A DNA stretch of 43,814 nucleotides from Alphaproteobacteria bacterium (GTDB lineage: Bacteria; Pseudomonadota; Alphaproteobacteria; Caulobacterales; Parvularculaceae). The position numbers and the translations under genes are program-made. Positions 32,645 to 41,222 of the stretch are shown here, piece after piece. The notes under the pieces were generated by a model, which saw only the letters and a program-made list of their open reading frames with translations, made no database searches and was not told the origin of the DNA. The stretch is taken from assembly GCA_030428745.1 (NCBI GenBank), contig JAUIEG010000001.1, positions 1 to 43,814 on the forward strand. The letters are read 5' to 3'. Within the stretch, counting starts at the first letter, position 1; every line of letters starts with the position of its first letter.

Positions 32645-33304
32645 TTAGCTTTCCCTCTGCAAATAAGTCGGCTTGTTGGTCGCGGCTTTGATTTCCCGAA
32701 GCGCTTGCGCGGTGATCGAGATTGAGGACTTCACAAACAACGAGGCGAGCAATGCAGCGACGATCAAGTCAGGCAAGAACGATCCAGTCAGCCAAACGGC
32801 GGCGCCGGCGGCGATCACGGCGAGATTACCGATGGCGTCGTTACGCGAGCACAGCCAGACGGATCGAACATTCGAGTCTCCGCCGCGCCAGCGAAGAAGA
32901 ATGAAAACGCTTGCAACATTGGCGGCGAGCGCCGCAAACCCGACGCCGCTCATCACCGGCGCAACAGGAGAAGCTTCGCCAAATGCGCTCGCGATCGTAG
33001 TGGTCAGCACAAACAAAGCCATTAAGCCAAGGCTGGCGCCTTTAATGAGCGCCGCCATTGCGCGCGTGCGCAGCGCCGCGCCGATAACCGCAAAGCTCAA
33101 AGCGTAGGTCGCCGAATCGCCCGCGAAATCGAGGGCGTCGGCTTTCAGCGCCTGTGAACTTCCAAGATAGCCCGCCGACATTTCCACCAAAAACATTACA
33201 GCGTTAATCGCAATCACCGCGATCAGCGCCCGCTTATAGGCGGGCGACCGGCCGTCGAATTGATCGACTTCGATTTGCTTGTCTTCGCAGGCGCATCCGG
33301 CCAT
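32645..33304 (-). CDS. Short CDF-like cation transporter, MerR-controlled
   Basis: A 219-aa cation-efflux family membrane protein with six predicted helices. It starts MAGCACEDKQIEVDQFDG, with a Cys-x-Cys near the N-terminus. The TM2 site reads ADALDFAGDSATY (Asp-x3-Asp instead of His-x3-Asp), and TM5 has CSRNDAIGNLA (Cys-x3-Asp), unlike the zinc-type CDF at 23718-24623. It stops at ALREIKAA, so the usual roughly 80-aa cytoplasmic C-terminal domain is missing. ATG 33304 is preferred, with GGAGA 6-7 nt upstream; longer frames would extend across the MerR-type promoter. It is transcribed from the dyad promoter at 33336-33366, divergent from the sensor gene. Confidence 0.85.
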   Translation of the reverse strand: MAGCACEDKQIEVDQFDGRSPAYKRALIAVIAINAVMFLVEMSAGYLGSSQALKADALDFAGDSATYALSFAVIGAALRTRAMAALIKGASLGLMALFVLTTTIASAFGEASPVAPVMSGVGFAALAANVASVFILLRWRGGDSNVRSVWLCSRNDAIGNLAVIAAGAAVWLTGSFLPDLIVAALLASLFVKSSISITAQALREIKAATNKPTYLQRES

Positions 33305-33335
33305 CCCGGCTCTCCATTGCTTTGCCGCTGAGCCT

Positions 33336-33366
33336 AACCTAATGTCTACAGCAACTGTAGGTTCAA
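33336..33366 (-). promoter_or_regulatory. MerR-family operator/promoter
   Basis: On the minus strand, TTGAAC (33366-33361) serves as -35 and TTAGGT/TAGGTT (33341-33335) as -10, separated by 19-20 bp, longer than the usual 17 and typical of MerR-activated promoters. The dyad CTACAG-CAA-CTGTAG (33346-33360) fills the spacer. It lies between the short CDF gene and the MerR-family gene and should be remodelled by the metal-bound sensor. Confidence 0.8.
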
Positions 33367-33374
33367 GAGGAATA

Positions 33375-33809
33375 ATGCCGAAATCCGAAAAAATTCCGGT
33401 CACCATCGGCCGACTGGCGAAAGCCTCGGACGTCAAGGTCACGACGATCCGTTATTATGAGAGCATAGGCCTTATTGATCCGCCGGAACGGTCGGACGGC
33501 GGCCAGCGAATATACGACGCCAAAGCCATTGAGAGAATGCGGTTCATCCGCCACGCCCGCGATCTTGGCTTTCCGCTGGAGGCGATCCGCGAGCTGATCG
33601 CCCTCTCCAGAAACGAGAACCGGTCCTGCGCGGACGTTGATGAAATCGCACGCCGTCACGCCGAAGATGTCAGACAACGCATCAAGCGATTGAAATCGCT
33701 CGAACGCGAGCTCAATCGGATGATCAAGGAATGCAGCGTCGACAAAATTTCAGACTGCCGCGTGATTGGAATTCTCTCCAATCACGCGCTCTGTGCGCAT
33801 GAGCATTAA
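33375..33809 (+). CDS. MerR-family metal sensor (ZntR/CadR/PbrR-like)
   Basis: A 144-aa activator-repressor. The winged helix-turn-helix is at residues 10-50 (TIGRLAKASDVKVTTIRYY, with ERSDGGQRIYD), followed by a long dimerisation helix. Cys85 (NRSCADVDEI), Cys120 (KECSVDKISD) and Cys128 (DCRVIGILSNH) match the three-Cys arrangement of Zn/Cd/Pb sensors rather than the two-Cys loop of CueR. A further Cys140 and His142/His144 end the protein. ATG 33375 is chosen because an upstream extension would cross the operator. It controls the divergent CDF-methyltransferase operon. Confidence 0.9.
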   Translation: MPKSEKIPVTIGRLAKASDVKVTTIRYYESIGLIDPPERSDGGQRIYDAKAIERMRFIRHARDLGFPLEAIRELIALSRNENRSCADVDEIARRHAEDVRQRIKRLKSLERELNRMIKECSVDKISDCRVIGILSNHALCAHEH

Positions 33810-33845
33810 GGCGCGACCACAATCTTTTTGCTCGCCCAAACGAAT

Positions 33846-36800
33846 TTATTCGGCTGGCGCTAGACCGCGCGGGAGCGACGACACTTTTGATGAAGCTATC
33901 AACGCCCGTCGATTCCACAGAAAGTAAACCGCCGGGATGACGACAAGCGCGAGCACGGTCGCGCTGACAATGCCGCCGATCATCGGCGCGGCGATCCGGC
34001 GCATGACTTCGCCGCCGGTCCCGTGCCCGTACATGATCGGCATGAGGCCGGCGAGAATCACAGCGAACGTCATCATGATCGGCCGAAGACGCCGGAGCGC
34101 GCCTTTAGCGATCGCGTCGGCGAAATGCGCTTCGTCGAGCGGCGCGCCTTCTTTCTCCGCTTTGGCGTTCGCCGCTGCGACCTCTTGCTTCAGATACATG
34201 ATCATCAACACGCCGATTTCGACCGCGACGCCCGCGAGCGCGATGAAACCGACGGCGGAAGCGACAGACAAATTGAAGCCGAGGAGGAACATCAGCCACA
34301 ACCCGCCAACAAGGGCGAAGGGCAGCGATCCGAGAATGATCAGCACGTCCGACGCTTTTCTGAAATTCAGGAACAGGAGCAGCATGATAATGAGCAACAT
34401 GCCGGGACCGACATAGGCGAACCGCTCCTTCGCGCGCTGCATATATTCGTACTGGCCCGACCAGGCGATGGAATAACCAGCCGGAAGGTTCACCTTTTCG
34501 GCAACAACCCGACGCGCCTCTTCGACATAGGAACCGATGTCGCGTCCCGCGATGTCCACATAGATCCAGCCATTGAGCCGCGCATTCTCGCTGCGAATGA
34601 CGGCGGGCCCTTCGCTGACTCCAATGTCGGCGATGCGACCGAGCGGTATTTCCGCCCCGGACGCCGTCATGATTGGCAATTCACGCAAGCGTTCCGGCGA
34701 ATCGCGAATATCGCGAGGATAGCGCAAATTGATCGGGTAGCGTTCGAGGCCCTCGACGCTCTGGCTGACAGTCATGCCGCCGATCGCCGTCTTCACGATA
34801 TCCTGAACGTCGGCGATGTTGAGCCCGATACGCGCCGCCGCCTCGCGATTGATGTCGACGTCGATGAACCGCCCGCCGGTGACGCGCTCGGCGTAAACAG
34901 AAGACGTTCCCGGAACGCTTTGTAAAACGTTCTCAATCTCGCGACCGACCTCGCCGATGACGTTGAGGTCGGGACCGGCGACCTTGACGCCGACCGGCGT
35001 TTTGATGCCGGTCGCCAGCATGTCGAGGCGGTTCTTGATCGGCATGATCCACACATTGGTGAGACTTGGCACATCGACCAGCGAATTCAGTTCGGCCTTG
35101 AGCGAGTCCATGGTGACGCCGGGCCGCCATTCGGAGCGCGGCTTTAATTGTATGGTCGTTTCGATCATGGGCAGCGGCGCAGGATCGGTCGCCGTCTCCG
35201 CCCTTCCCGCCTTGCCGTAAACGGTTTCGACTTCCGGGATCGTCATGATCAGCTTGTTCGTCTGCTGAACGACTTGGGCGACCTTGCCGGCGGAAATCCC
35301 CGGATAGGCGCTAGGCATATAGAGAAGATCACCTTCATCGAGGTCGGGCATGAACTCGCCGCCGATAAGACTCGCCGGAACGCCCATGCTGGCGATCAAC
35401 AACGCCGCCGCGCCGATCGTCGCCCATGGCCGGCGCAGCGCCAGTCCGATCACCGGTCTATATCCGCGCATGAGCAGCCGATTGACCGGGTTCTCGTGTT
35501 CGGGCGCAATTCGACCGCGCACGAGAAACCCGATCAGCACAGGGACAAGCGTCACGGACAGGATTGTGGCCGCCGCCATGGCGTAGGTTTTCGTGAAGGC
35601 GAGCGGAGAAAACAGCCGGCCTTCCTGCGCTTGCAGCGCAAAGATTGGCGTGAAGCTGAGCGTAATGATCAAAAGCGAGAAGAAAAGCGGCGGACCGACC
35701 TCGACACAAGCATCAGCGATAAGCCGCCAGCGGGACTGCCCGCTTTCGGGATGTTCCTCCAGTTTCTTGTGAACATTTTCGATCATGACGATGGTGGCGT
35801 CGACCATGGCGCCAATGGCGATGGCGATGCCGCCGAGCGACATAATGTTCGCGGTGATGCCTTGCGCATTCATCACGATGAAAGCGGCGACCACGCCTAG
35901 TGGCAAGCTGATGACGACGACAAGCGCCGACCGCAGATGATAGAGAAAGAGGGCGCACACGAGCGCGACGATGATGAATTCTTCAAACAGCTTTCCCTTG
36001 AGGGTCTCCACCGATCGCTCGATGAGCTTGGAGCGGTCATAGGTCGTCACCAGCTCGACGCCATCCGGCAGGCTCGCCTTCAATGTTTCCAGCTTTTCCT
36101 TGACGCGTTTTATGGTCGCCTCGGCGTTGCCGCCGGCGCGCATGATGATGACGCCGCCGACCGCCTCGCCTTCGCCGTTGAGCTCGCCGACGCCGCGGCG
36201 CAGTTCCGGCCCGAGGCGGATGTCGGCTATATCGCGCAAGAGGATCGGCGTTCCCGCGTCGTTGACGCGCAACGGAATCCGTTCGAGATCGGCGATCGAC
36301 TCGATATAGCCGCCGGCGCGGACGATATATTCCGCCTCCGCCATCTCGACGACGCGGCCGCCGGTTTCCATATTGCCGCGTTCGATGGCGCGGCGCACAT
36401 CGACGAGCGGGATGCCGAATGAGCGCAAGCGGTTCGGGTCGACGACCACCTGATATTGTTTGACCATGCCGCCGATGGCGGCGACTTCCGAGACGCCTTC
36501 AACGGTCTGCAATTCGTATTTCAGGAACCAATCCTGAAGCGAGCGCAGGTCGGCAAGATCGTGTTTTCCGGTCTTGTCAACCAGAGCGTATTGATAGACC
36601 CAGCCGACGCCGGTTGCATCGGGCCCGAGCGCGGGCTTGGCGCCGTCAGGCAGTTGCGGCGCAACCTGGCTTAGGTATTCGAGAACCCGCGAGCGCGCCC
36701 AGTAAAGATCGGTTCCGTCTTCGAAGATGATGTAGACATAGGAATCGTTGAAGAAGGAATAGCCGCGCACGGTCTTGGCGCCGGGCACGGCGAGCATGGC

Positions 36801-37013
36801 TGTCGCCAGAGGATAGGTCACCTGATCCTCGACAACCTGCGGCGCCTGGCCTGGATAGCTGGTCTTGATGATAACTTGAACGTCGGAAAGGTCGGGGATC
36901 GCGTCGAGCGGCGTGGCGCGCAGTGAAATGACGCCTGCGACAGCGAGGAATAACGCGCCCACGATGATGAGAAACCGGTTCTCTATGGAACCGCGAATGA
37001 TTTGGGAGATCAT
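33846..37013 (-). CDS. cusA: CusA-type copper/silver RND efflux pump
   Basis: A 1055-aa HME-RND inner-membrane pump of the Cu(I)/Ag(I) class. The N-terminus has ATPLDAIPDLSDVQVIIKTS, and TM4 reads AIAIGAMVDATIVMIENVHK, the monovalent-cation type motif. Periplasmic Met residues suited to stepwise Cu(I) transfer appear in PLPMIETTIQLKP and NVWIMPIKNRLDMLATGI. The last segments include AGLMPIMYGHGTGGEVMRRI. Its ATG overlaps the cusB stop by 4 bp. The length is as usual for the family. It exports Cu/Ag from periplasm, and perhaps cytoplasm, to the outside with CusB and CusC. Confidence 0.94.
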   Translation of the reverse strand: MISQIIRGSIENRFLIIVGALFLAVAGVISLRATPLDAIPDLSDVQVIIKTSYPGQAPQVVEDQVTYPLATAMLAVPGAKTVRGYSFFNDSYVYIIFEDGTDLYWARSRVLEYLSQVAPQLPDGAKPALGPDATGVGWVYQYALVDKTGKHDLADLRSLQDWFLKYELQTVEGVSEVAAIGGMVKQYQVVVDPNRLRSFGIPLVDVRRAIERGNMETGGRVVEMAEAEYIVRAGGYIESIADLERIPLRVNDAGTPILLRDIADIRLGPELRRGVGELNGEGEAVGGVIIMRAGGNAEATIKRVKEKLETLKASLPDGVELVTTYDRSKLIERSVETLKGKLFEEFIIVALVCALFLYHLRSALVVVISLPLGVVAAFIVMNAQGITANIMSLGGIAIAIGAMVDATIVMIENVHKKLEEHPESGQSRWRLIADACVEVGPPLFFSLLIITLSFTPIFALQAQEGRLFSPLAFTKTYAMAAATILSVTLVPVLIGFLVRGRIAPEHENPVNRLLMRGYRPVIGLALRRPWATIGAAALLIASMGVPASLIGGEFMPDLDEGDLLYMPSAYPGISAGKVAQVVQQTNKLIMTIPEVETVYGKAGRAETATDPAPLPMIETTIQLKPRSEWRPGVTMDSLKAELNSLVDVPSLTNVWIMPIKNRLDMLATGIKTPVGVKVAGPDLNVIGEVGREIENVLQSVPGTSSVYAERVTGGRFIDVDINREAAARIGLNIADVQDIVKTAIGGMTVSQSVEGLERYPINLRYPRDIRDSPERLRELPIMTASGAEIPLGRIADIGVSEGPAVIRSENARLNGWIYVDIAGRDIGSYVEEARRVVAEKVNLPAGYSIAWSGQYEYMQRAKERFAYVGPGMLLIIMLLLFLNFRKASDVLIILGSLPFALVGGLWLMFLLGFNLSVASAVGFIALAGVAVEIGVLMIMYLKQEVAAANAKAEKEGAPLDEAHFADAIAKGALRRLRPIMMTFAVILAGLMPIMYGHGTGGEVMRRIAAPMIGGIVSATVLALVVIPAVYFLWNRRALIASSKVSSLPRGLAPAE

Positions 37014-38620
37014 TGCCGGTCTCCCTTTTCGCTCTCTTCCGGCATCGGCTCGATCTTGCTGAGTTCGTAGCCCGTCGCCGTTTCACGGAACGCGAAGCGC
37101 ACGGGCTCGCCGACTTTGACGCTCATGATGTTGATTCCGGACGGCGCCTTGAACGCCATCACCATCGAAGGCCAACCGAGTTCGGAAATCGGGCCGTGGT
37201 CGATGGTGACGCTCTTGGCATCCATATCCATGCTGACAACGCGTCCCTGCGCCTCGACGGCCGCAGCGGCCGGCGCCGCGTGATCATCATGCTCCATGTC
37301 CATACCAGCCATGGACTCGCCGCCCGCGTCGTCGCTCGTGTCTGCTTGCGACATATCCATGCCTTCCATCGGGTCTTCTCCCGCCGGCATGGGGCCTGTT
37401 TCCATATTCTGTGGCGGGGCGAGACGCAGCAATCCGGAATCAAGGCTCGCCTCAGAGTCGATAAGAAACTGACTTTCGACGACGACGCGCTCGCCTTCTT
37501 CAAGACCGGCGAGCACTTCGACCTTGCCGCCGCTTTCCATGCCCGTCCTGACTTCCGCCGGGCGGAAACGCCCCTCGCCGAGAGCGAGGATGACGCGATC
37601 GCCCTTGCTCGACCGGATCACAGCGGACTGCGTGACGGCCAGCACGTTTTCTTTCGGCTCTGCTTCAATCGTGACGTTTGCAAACATGTTGGGACGCAGC
37701 CGGTCGCCGGGATTGGGAAAGCGCAGACGGGCCTGAACGGTTCGGGTCATCATCTCCGCGGTCGGATAAACATAGTCGACCGCGCCTTCCCAGCGTTCGC
37801 CCGGAAACGCCGGCAGGGTCATCACCGCGCGATCGCCCGTTTCGACCCAGGCGGCCTCCGTGTCGAAAACGTCGGCGATGATCCAGACATTCGAGAGATC
37901 GGCGAGGCGCATCGCCATATCGCTGGGCCGCAGATACATGCCCTCGCGCGCATTGAGCATGGCGACGACGCCGGATTGCGACGCTTTGACAGCAACATTG
38001 CGCATCGCCTTCCTCGTGCGCCTTATTTCCGCGATCTGATCTGCGCTCATGCCAAGCGAAGTCAGCCGCTCCGTCGCGGCATCGACCAGCATCGGCCGTC
38101 CGATCTTCAGCGCCTGAATGAACTCCGATTGCGCAGCGACCAGCGACGGGGCGTAGAATTCAAACAGAACCTCGCCTTCCTCCACCTTCTCGCCGACAGC
38201 TTCCACATGAAGCTTTTCGATCCAGCCTTCGGCGCGGACGTGAATGTCAGAGCGCGCCTCTTCGTCGATCATGACGGCGCCGACGGTTTCGATCCTGCGC
38301 GGCATGTCTTCGCGCACAACTTGCTGCGTCTTGACGCCGATATTGTTGACGACGGCGGGATCGATCCTCAGCGAGGGCCCTTGCGCGCCGCCCCCGGCCT
38401 CGTCTTCATAGACGGGGATCAGGTCCATCCCCATGGGCGACTTGCCGGGTTCATCGCGGCGATAGTTCGGATCCATGGGCGCGACCCAATAAGCGATCTT
38501 GCGTTCGCCGCCTGCGGCCCCCTCCCCCTGCGGTTCATGCCCGCCTGCCCGCAACAGGAAGAATGCGCCCGCTGCGCCGGCGACGATCAGCAGAATGATG
38601 AATATGCGTAGTCTGGTCAT
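37010..38620 (-). CDS. cusB: CusB-type adaptor with C-terminal CusF-like domain
   Basis: A 536-aa membrane fusion protein. An N-terminal anchor (IFIILLIVAGAAGAFFLL) is followed by a heavy-metal-binding-domain remnant (YWVAPMDPNYRRDEPGKSPM, then GMDLIPVYEDE) in which the usual Cys are replaced, then the adaptor core with the helical hairpin at about 170-230. After residue about 405 comes a Met/Asp/His-rich linker (MPAGEDPMEGMDMSQADTSD), and residues about 455-525 form a CusF-like fold (VTIDHGPISELGWPSMVMAF) carrying the Trp and Met ligands of Cu(I). Normal CusB is about 400 aa; the fusion supplies its own chaperone. It overlaps cusC and cusA by 4 bp each. Confidence 0.93.
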   Translation of the reverse strand: MTRLRIFIILLIVAGAAGAFFLLRAGGHEPQGEGAAGGERKIAYWVAPMDPNYRRDEPGKSPMGMDLIPVYEDEAGGGAQGPSLRIDPAVVNNIGVKTQQVVREDMPRRIETVGAVMIDEEARSDIHVRAEGWIEKLHVEAVGEKVEEGEVLFEFYAPSLVAAQSEFIQALKIGRPMLVDAATERLTSLGMSADQIAEIRRTRKAMRNVAVKASQSGVVAMLNAREGMYLRPSDMAMRLADLSNVWIIADVFDTEAAWVETGDRAVMTLPAFPGERWEGAVDYVYPTAEMMTRTVQARLRFPNPGDRLRPNMFANVTIEAEPKENVLAVTQSAVIRSSKGDRVILALGEGRFRPAEVRTGMESGGKVEVLAGLEEGERVVVESQFLIDSEASLDSGLLRLAPPQNMETGPMPAGEDPMEGMDMSQADTSDDAGGESMAGMDMEHDDHAAPAAAAVEAQGRVVSMDMDAKSVTIDHGPISELGWPSMVMAFKAPSGINIMSVKVGEPVRFAFRETATGYELSKIEPMPEESEKGDRQ

Positions 38621-39858
38621 TGGTCGTCTCCTGCGAGATAGGCGAGCTGCGCCCAGGCCTTGGCGCGCGCGACCTGCAAATCGAGGCGCTTTAACTCCGC
38701 GTCGAGCTCGGCGAGCTGGCTGCGAATGAGTTCGGGAAAATCGGCGCGGCCGCCGCCATAGGCGGAGACGGACGCATCCGCGGTCTCGCCCGCGCGCTTT
38801 ACGACGGCGTCGTCATAAAGGCGGACGCGCCGCTCCAACTGGGTCCAGTCGGCATAGGCGCGGATGAGATCGCGGCGCAAATCGAGCAGCGTCGTCGCGC
38901 GGTCGAGTTCGGCCGCGGACTTGTCCTTGCGCGCCGCCGACAGGGCGCGGTCCTGGCGCTTTCCGGTGAATAAAGGAATTGTCAGGCTGACGCCAACGGA
39001 AGCGAAATCCGGCCGGTCGGCGCCGCGCGCGCCGTAACCGCCTTCGATCGCCCAGGCGGGTTTATAGGCCTGCTTGGCAAGTTCAACATCGGTTTCTTCA
39101 ACGCCGATCATGGCGTCGCTGACCTGTACGATTGGATGACGCACAAGCCGGCTTTCGATCTCTTCGACAGTTCCCGGAGAGACAAGCTTCGGCAAGCCGT
39201 GAGGCAGCGGCCGCGACGCGTTCGCGCCGACATAACGGGCGAGTTCGGCTTCGGCGGCCGCTTCGCGCTGTTGCAGTTCAACAAGCCTGTCGTCGAGCAG
39301 GGATAATTCGAGTTCGGCGCGCAGGACATCCTGGCTGGTGAGTTTTCCTTGAGCGAATGAAGCGCTCAGCGCGTCGACGAGATCGCTGACGGCGGCGCGG
39401 CTCTCATGGACGATCGTTTGCGCATTCGCCGCATAAAACTTGTCGAGCCAGGCGCGCCGCACGGCGAGTTCGACGTTGCGAACCGTCGCCTCCCGCCTCA
39501 TGCGTTCGATTTCGGCCTCGCCCTCGCGTTTTTCGCGATTGAGCCGCAAGGTGCTCCCACGCGGTATTTCCTGACGCAAACCAACCTGCGCCTGCGTCAT
39601 CGGCTCCTGTCCGAACGCGAATGTGTCTGTCGGGACATTCGCCAGCGCGGTGCGCAATGTCGGATCGGGAAGCTGCGAATCGGAAACGGCGCGATCTTCC
39701 TGCGCCGAGGCGCGCGCGTCAAACCGCGTAAAGGCCGGGTCTTCGGCGGTGACGGCGATCTCGACCGCTTCGGCGAGGTCCAGGGGCTGCGCGGCGGCTA
39801 AACTGCCCGACGCCAGTCCAGCAACGACCGCCGCCATCGCGGCAATAATTTTCAGCAT
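38617..39858 (-). CDS. cusC: CusC-type outer-membrane factor (TolC family)
   Basis: A 413-aa outer-membrane channel of the Cus complex. A signal peptide (AAMAAVVAGLASGSLAAA) is followed by the paired TolC repeats: SQLPDPTLRTALANVPTD and LRQEIPRGSTLRLNREKR in the first half, and FASVGVSLTIPLFTGKRQDR in the second, each with long coiled-coil helices. No lipobox Cys follows the signal. It stops inside the cusB start (4-bp overlap) and follows a small Cys/His-rich gene by 92 bp, so the operon reads small protein, cusC, cusB, cusA. Confidence 0.9.
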   Translation of the reverse strand: MLKIIAAMAAVVAGLASGSLAAAQPLDLAEAVEIAVTAEDPAFTRFDARASAQEDRAVSDSQLPDPTLRTALANVPTDTFAFGQEPMTQAQVGLRQEIPRGSTLRLNREKREGEAEIERMRREATVRNVELAVRRAWLDKFYAANAQTIVHESRAAVSDLVDALSASFAQGKLTSQDVLRAELELSLLDDRLVELQQREAAAEAELARYVGANASRPLPHGLPKLVSPGTVEEIESRLVRHPIVQVSDAMIGVEETDVELAKQAYKPAWAIEGGYGARGADRPDFASVGVSLTIPLFTGKRQDRALSAARKDKSAAELDRATTLLDLRRDLIRAYADWTQLERRVRLYDDAVVKRAGETADASVSAYGGGRADFPELIRSQLAELDAELKRLDLQVARAKAWAQLAYLAGDDQ

Positions 39859-39950
39859 AGGTCATTCTCGTCATCTGAGCATGAATACGGTCGCCGCACG
39901 CAGATTGCGCGCAGCGCTGTCTCAAAGCCCGCGGTAAAACGCGGGCGCGC

Positions 39951-40319
39951 TCAGACGCGAGGAGGCGGCGGGTCTAAATGCGACGGCGTCGCTACAAAAA
40001 TAAGCGCCGCCGACGCCGGATATTCAGAAAGTTTGAAAAGAGGCGAATCCGAATTCGCCGTTTCGGGCCCCGTATAAAATCCGGGGCAGGCAAGCGCGCA
40101 GGCCGCCATGCAACCAGGGTGATGCGACGGCGCGTCCGTGGCGTTCATGTCGGCGCAATCTTCAGCGGCCATGCCGCTCATATCCGCGTCATGCGCAGCA
40201 GGCCCGCTGGCCGCCGCCATATGCTCGTGCTCGCCCGCCATCGAGGCGCACGAACCCGCAGCTACAGCCGGGCCGACGGCCATCGCGAATACGAGCATTA
40301 TGGTCAACAAAATGCGCAT
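39951..40319 (-). CDS. Small Met/His/Cys-rich secreted protein upstream of cusCBA
   Basis: A 122-aa exported protein: signal peptide (ILLTIMLVFAMAVGPAVAAG), then Met/His/Asp-rich sequence (GEHEHMAAASGPAAHDADMS), a Cys cluster (HHPGCMAACALACPGFY) and the tail HLDPPPPRV. The layout of signal, metal-ligand-rich core, hydrophobic C-terminal segment and Pro-Pro-Arg end parallels the protein at 30811-31173. It probably binds Cu/Ag in the periplasm and is co-transcribed with cusCBA. No firm family name. Confidence 0.68.
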   Translation of the reverse strand: MRILLTIMLVFAMAVGPAVAAGSCASMAGEHEHMAAASGPAAHDADMSGMAAEDCADMNATDAPSHHPGCMAACALACPGFYTGPETANSDSPLFKLSEYPASAALIFVATPSHLDPPPPRV

Positions 40320-40444
40320 GTCACAGCTTCATTCGTTTGCCTGTCAGTCTAGTCGCACGAAGGGATCAATAAATGACATAGAATGCTTTATAACTCCCTT
40401 AGCTTCACCGGTCCCCCCTTATACGCGGGAGCGTTTCTCTTCCC

Positions 40445-40723
40445 TCAACGCTTTGTTTTCTCAAACAGATCAACAAGTTCCGTAAATTTTTCCCGCTGGG
40501 CTTTGGCGTTCCCCGCCGTGATCGCTTCTTCAACGCAATGATGGGCGTGAGTTTTGAGAATTTCGCTCTCGGCGCGCGAAAGTGCGGCTTTCACCGCCTG
40601 CACCTGATGCAGGATATCAATGCAGTAGCGGTCCTCTTCGACCATGCGCGCGACGCCCCGCACCTGGCCTTCTATGCGATGGAGACGCTTAACGATGGCG
40701 GCGGAATTAGACACTTTCCTCAT
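40445..40723 (-). CDS. csoR: CsoR/RcnR/FrmR-family metal-responsive repressor
   Basis: A 92-aa all-helical tetrameric repressor. The N-terminal helix has VKRLHRIEGQVRGVARMV, the family's DNA-binding signature. The Cu(I) triad C-H-C matches Cys34 (DRYCIDILHQ), His59 and Cys63 (KTHAHHCVEEA), so copper sensing is favoured over RcnR-type nickel sensing. ATG 40723 is only a few bases from the operator, and no strong ribosome site precedes it, so the mRNA leader is short. Cu(I) binding should release the operator at 40733-40751 and induce the divergent copper genes and perhaps csoR with the downstream cus operon. Confidence 0.9.
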   Translation of the reverse strand: MRKVSNSAAIVKRLHRIEGQVRGVARMVEEDRYCIDILHQVQAVKAALSRAESEILKTHAHHCVEEAITAGNAKAQREKFTELVDLFEKTKR

Positions 40724-40726
40724 CCG

Positions 40727-40778
40727 TTGACATATACCCCAATGGGGTATACATAGGCTCTCGAATAATATTGGTCAA
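40727..40778. promoter_or_regulatory. CsoR operator with overlapping divergent promoters
   Basis: The operator is TATACCCC (40733-40740), AAT, GGGGTATA (40744-40751), the GC-run palindrome typical of CsoR sites. Rightward: TTGACA (40727-40732), 17 bp, TACATA (40750-40755). Leftward: TTGACC (40778-40773), 17 bp, TATGTA (40755-40750). The operator fills the rightward spacer and the leftward start region, so one repressor controls both. Confidence 0.8.
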
Positions 40779-40781
40779 GTT

Positions 40782-41222
40782 GTGATTTCAGGGCCGCTCA
40801 GGACCATCCTCTTCGCTTTTCTGGCGCTGATGCTCGGCGTCGGGCACAGCGCATGCGCAAGCATGGCCGCGCCAGCGAAAAATGCGGAAGCCCTCGCCCA
40901 TCAAGGTCATGAGGCGAACGCCGGTCATTCGGTTCACGCCGCCGGCGATGCTCATCATCAGCATGGCCAGAAATCAACGGCGCCTTGCGAGCCGGATCAA
41001 TCACCCTGCTCCCATTGCCAGACGGCACAATTCTTCAAGATCTCGACGAAGCCCGACACATCATCTTCGATACCCTCACTGAAAACGGCGATAGCCGTAT
41101 TCCCGATTTCGGCGATCGCACCGCCGGCGGCGATCTCGTTACGCACCCTCAGCAACGGGTATCAATGGCGCGGTCCGCCCGAAGACACGCCAATCACCCT
41201 GAAAATCCGTCTGCTGAATTAG
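40782..41222 (+). CDS. His-rich secreted protein at head of the copper operon
   Basis: A 146-aa exported protein starting at GTG 40782. Signal peptide LFAFLALMLGVGHSACA, then a His-rich region (HQGHEANAGHSVHAAGDAHH) and Cys pairs (PCEPDQSPCSHCQTAQFF) suited to Cu(I) or other soft metals. A hydrophobic stretch (IAVFPISAIAPPAAISL) and the end YQWRGPPEDTPITL complete it. It lies 20 bp past the predicted rightward start under CsoR control. The C-terminal RGPP motif recalls the RPPR/PPPR ends of the two other small proteins here. Function inferred as periplasmic metal buffering. Confidence 0.7.
   Translation: MISGPLRTILFAFLALMLGVGHSACASMAAPAKNAEALAHQGHEANAGHSVHAAGDAHHQHGQKSTAPCEPDQSPCSHCQTAQFFKISTKPDTSSSIPSLKTAIAVFPISAIAPPAAISLRTLSNGYQWRGPPEDTPITLKIRLLN

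Noticed and set aside
37013-38611. A 532-codon open frame on the plus strand covering cusB
   Set aside because: It is the antisense shadow of cusB in GC-rich DNA, with no family resemblance, while cusB has clear domains.
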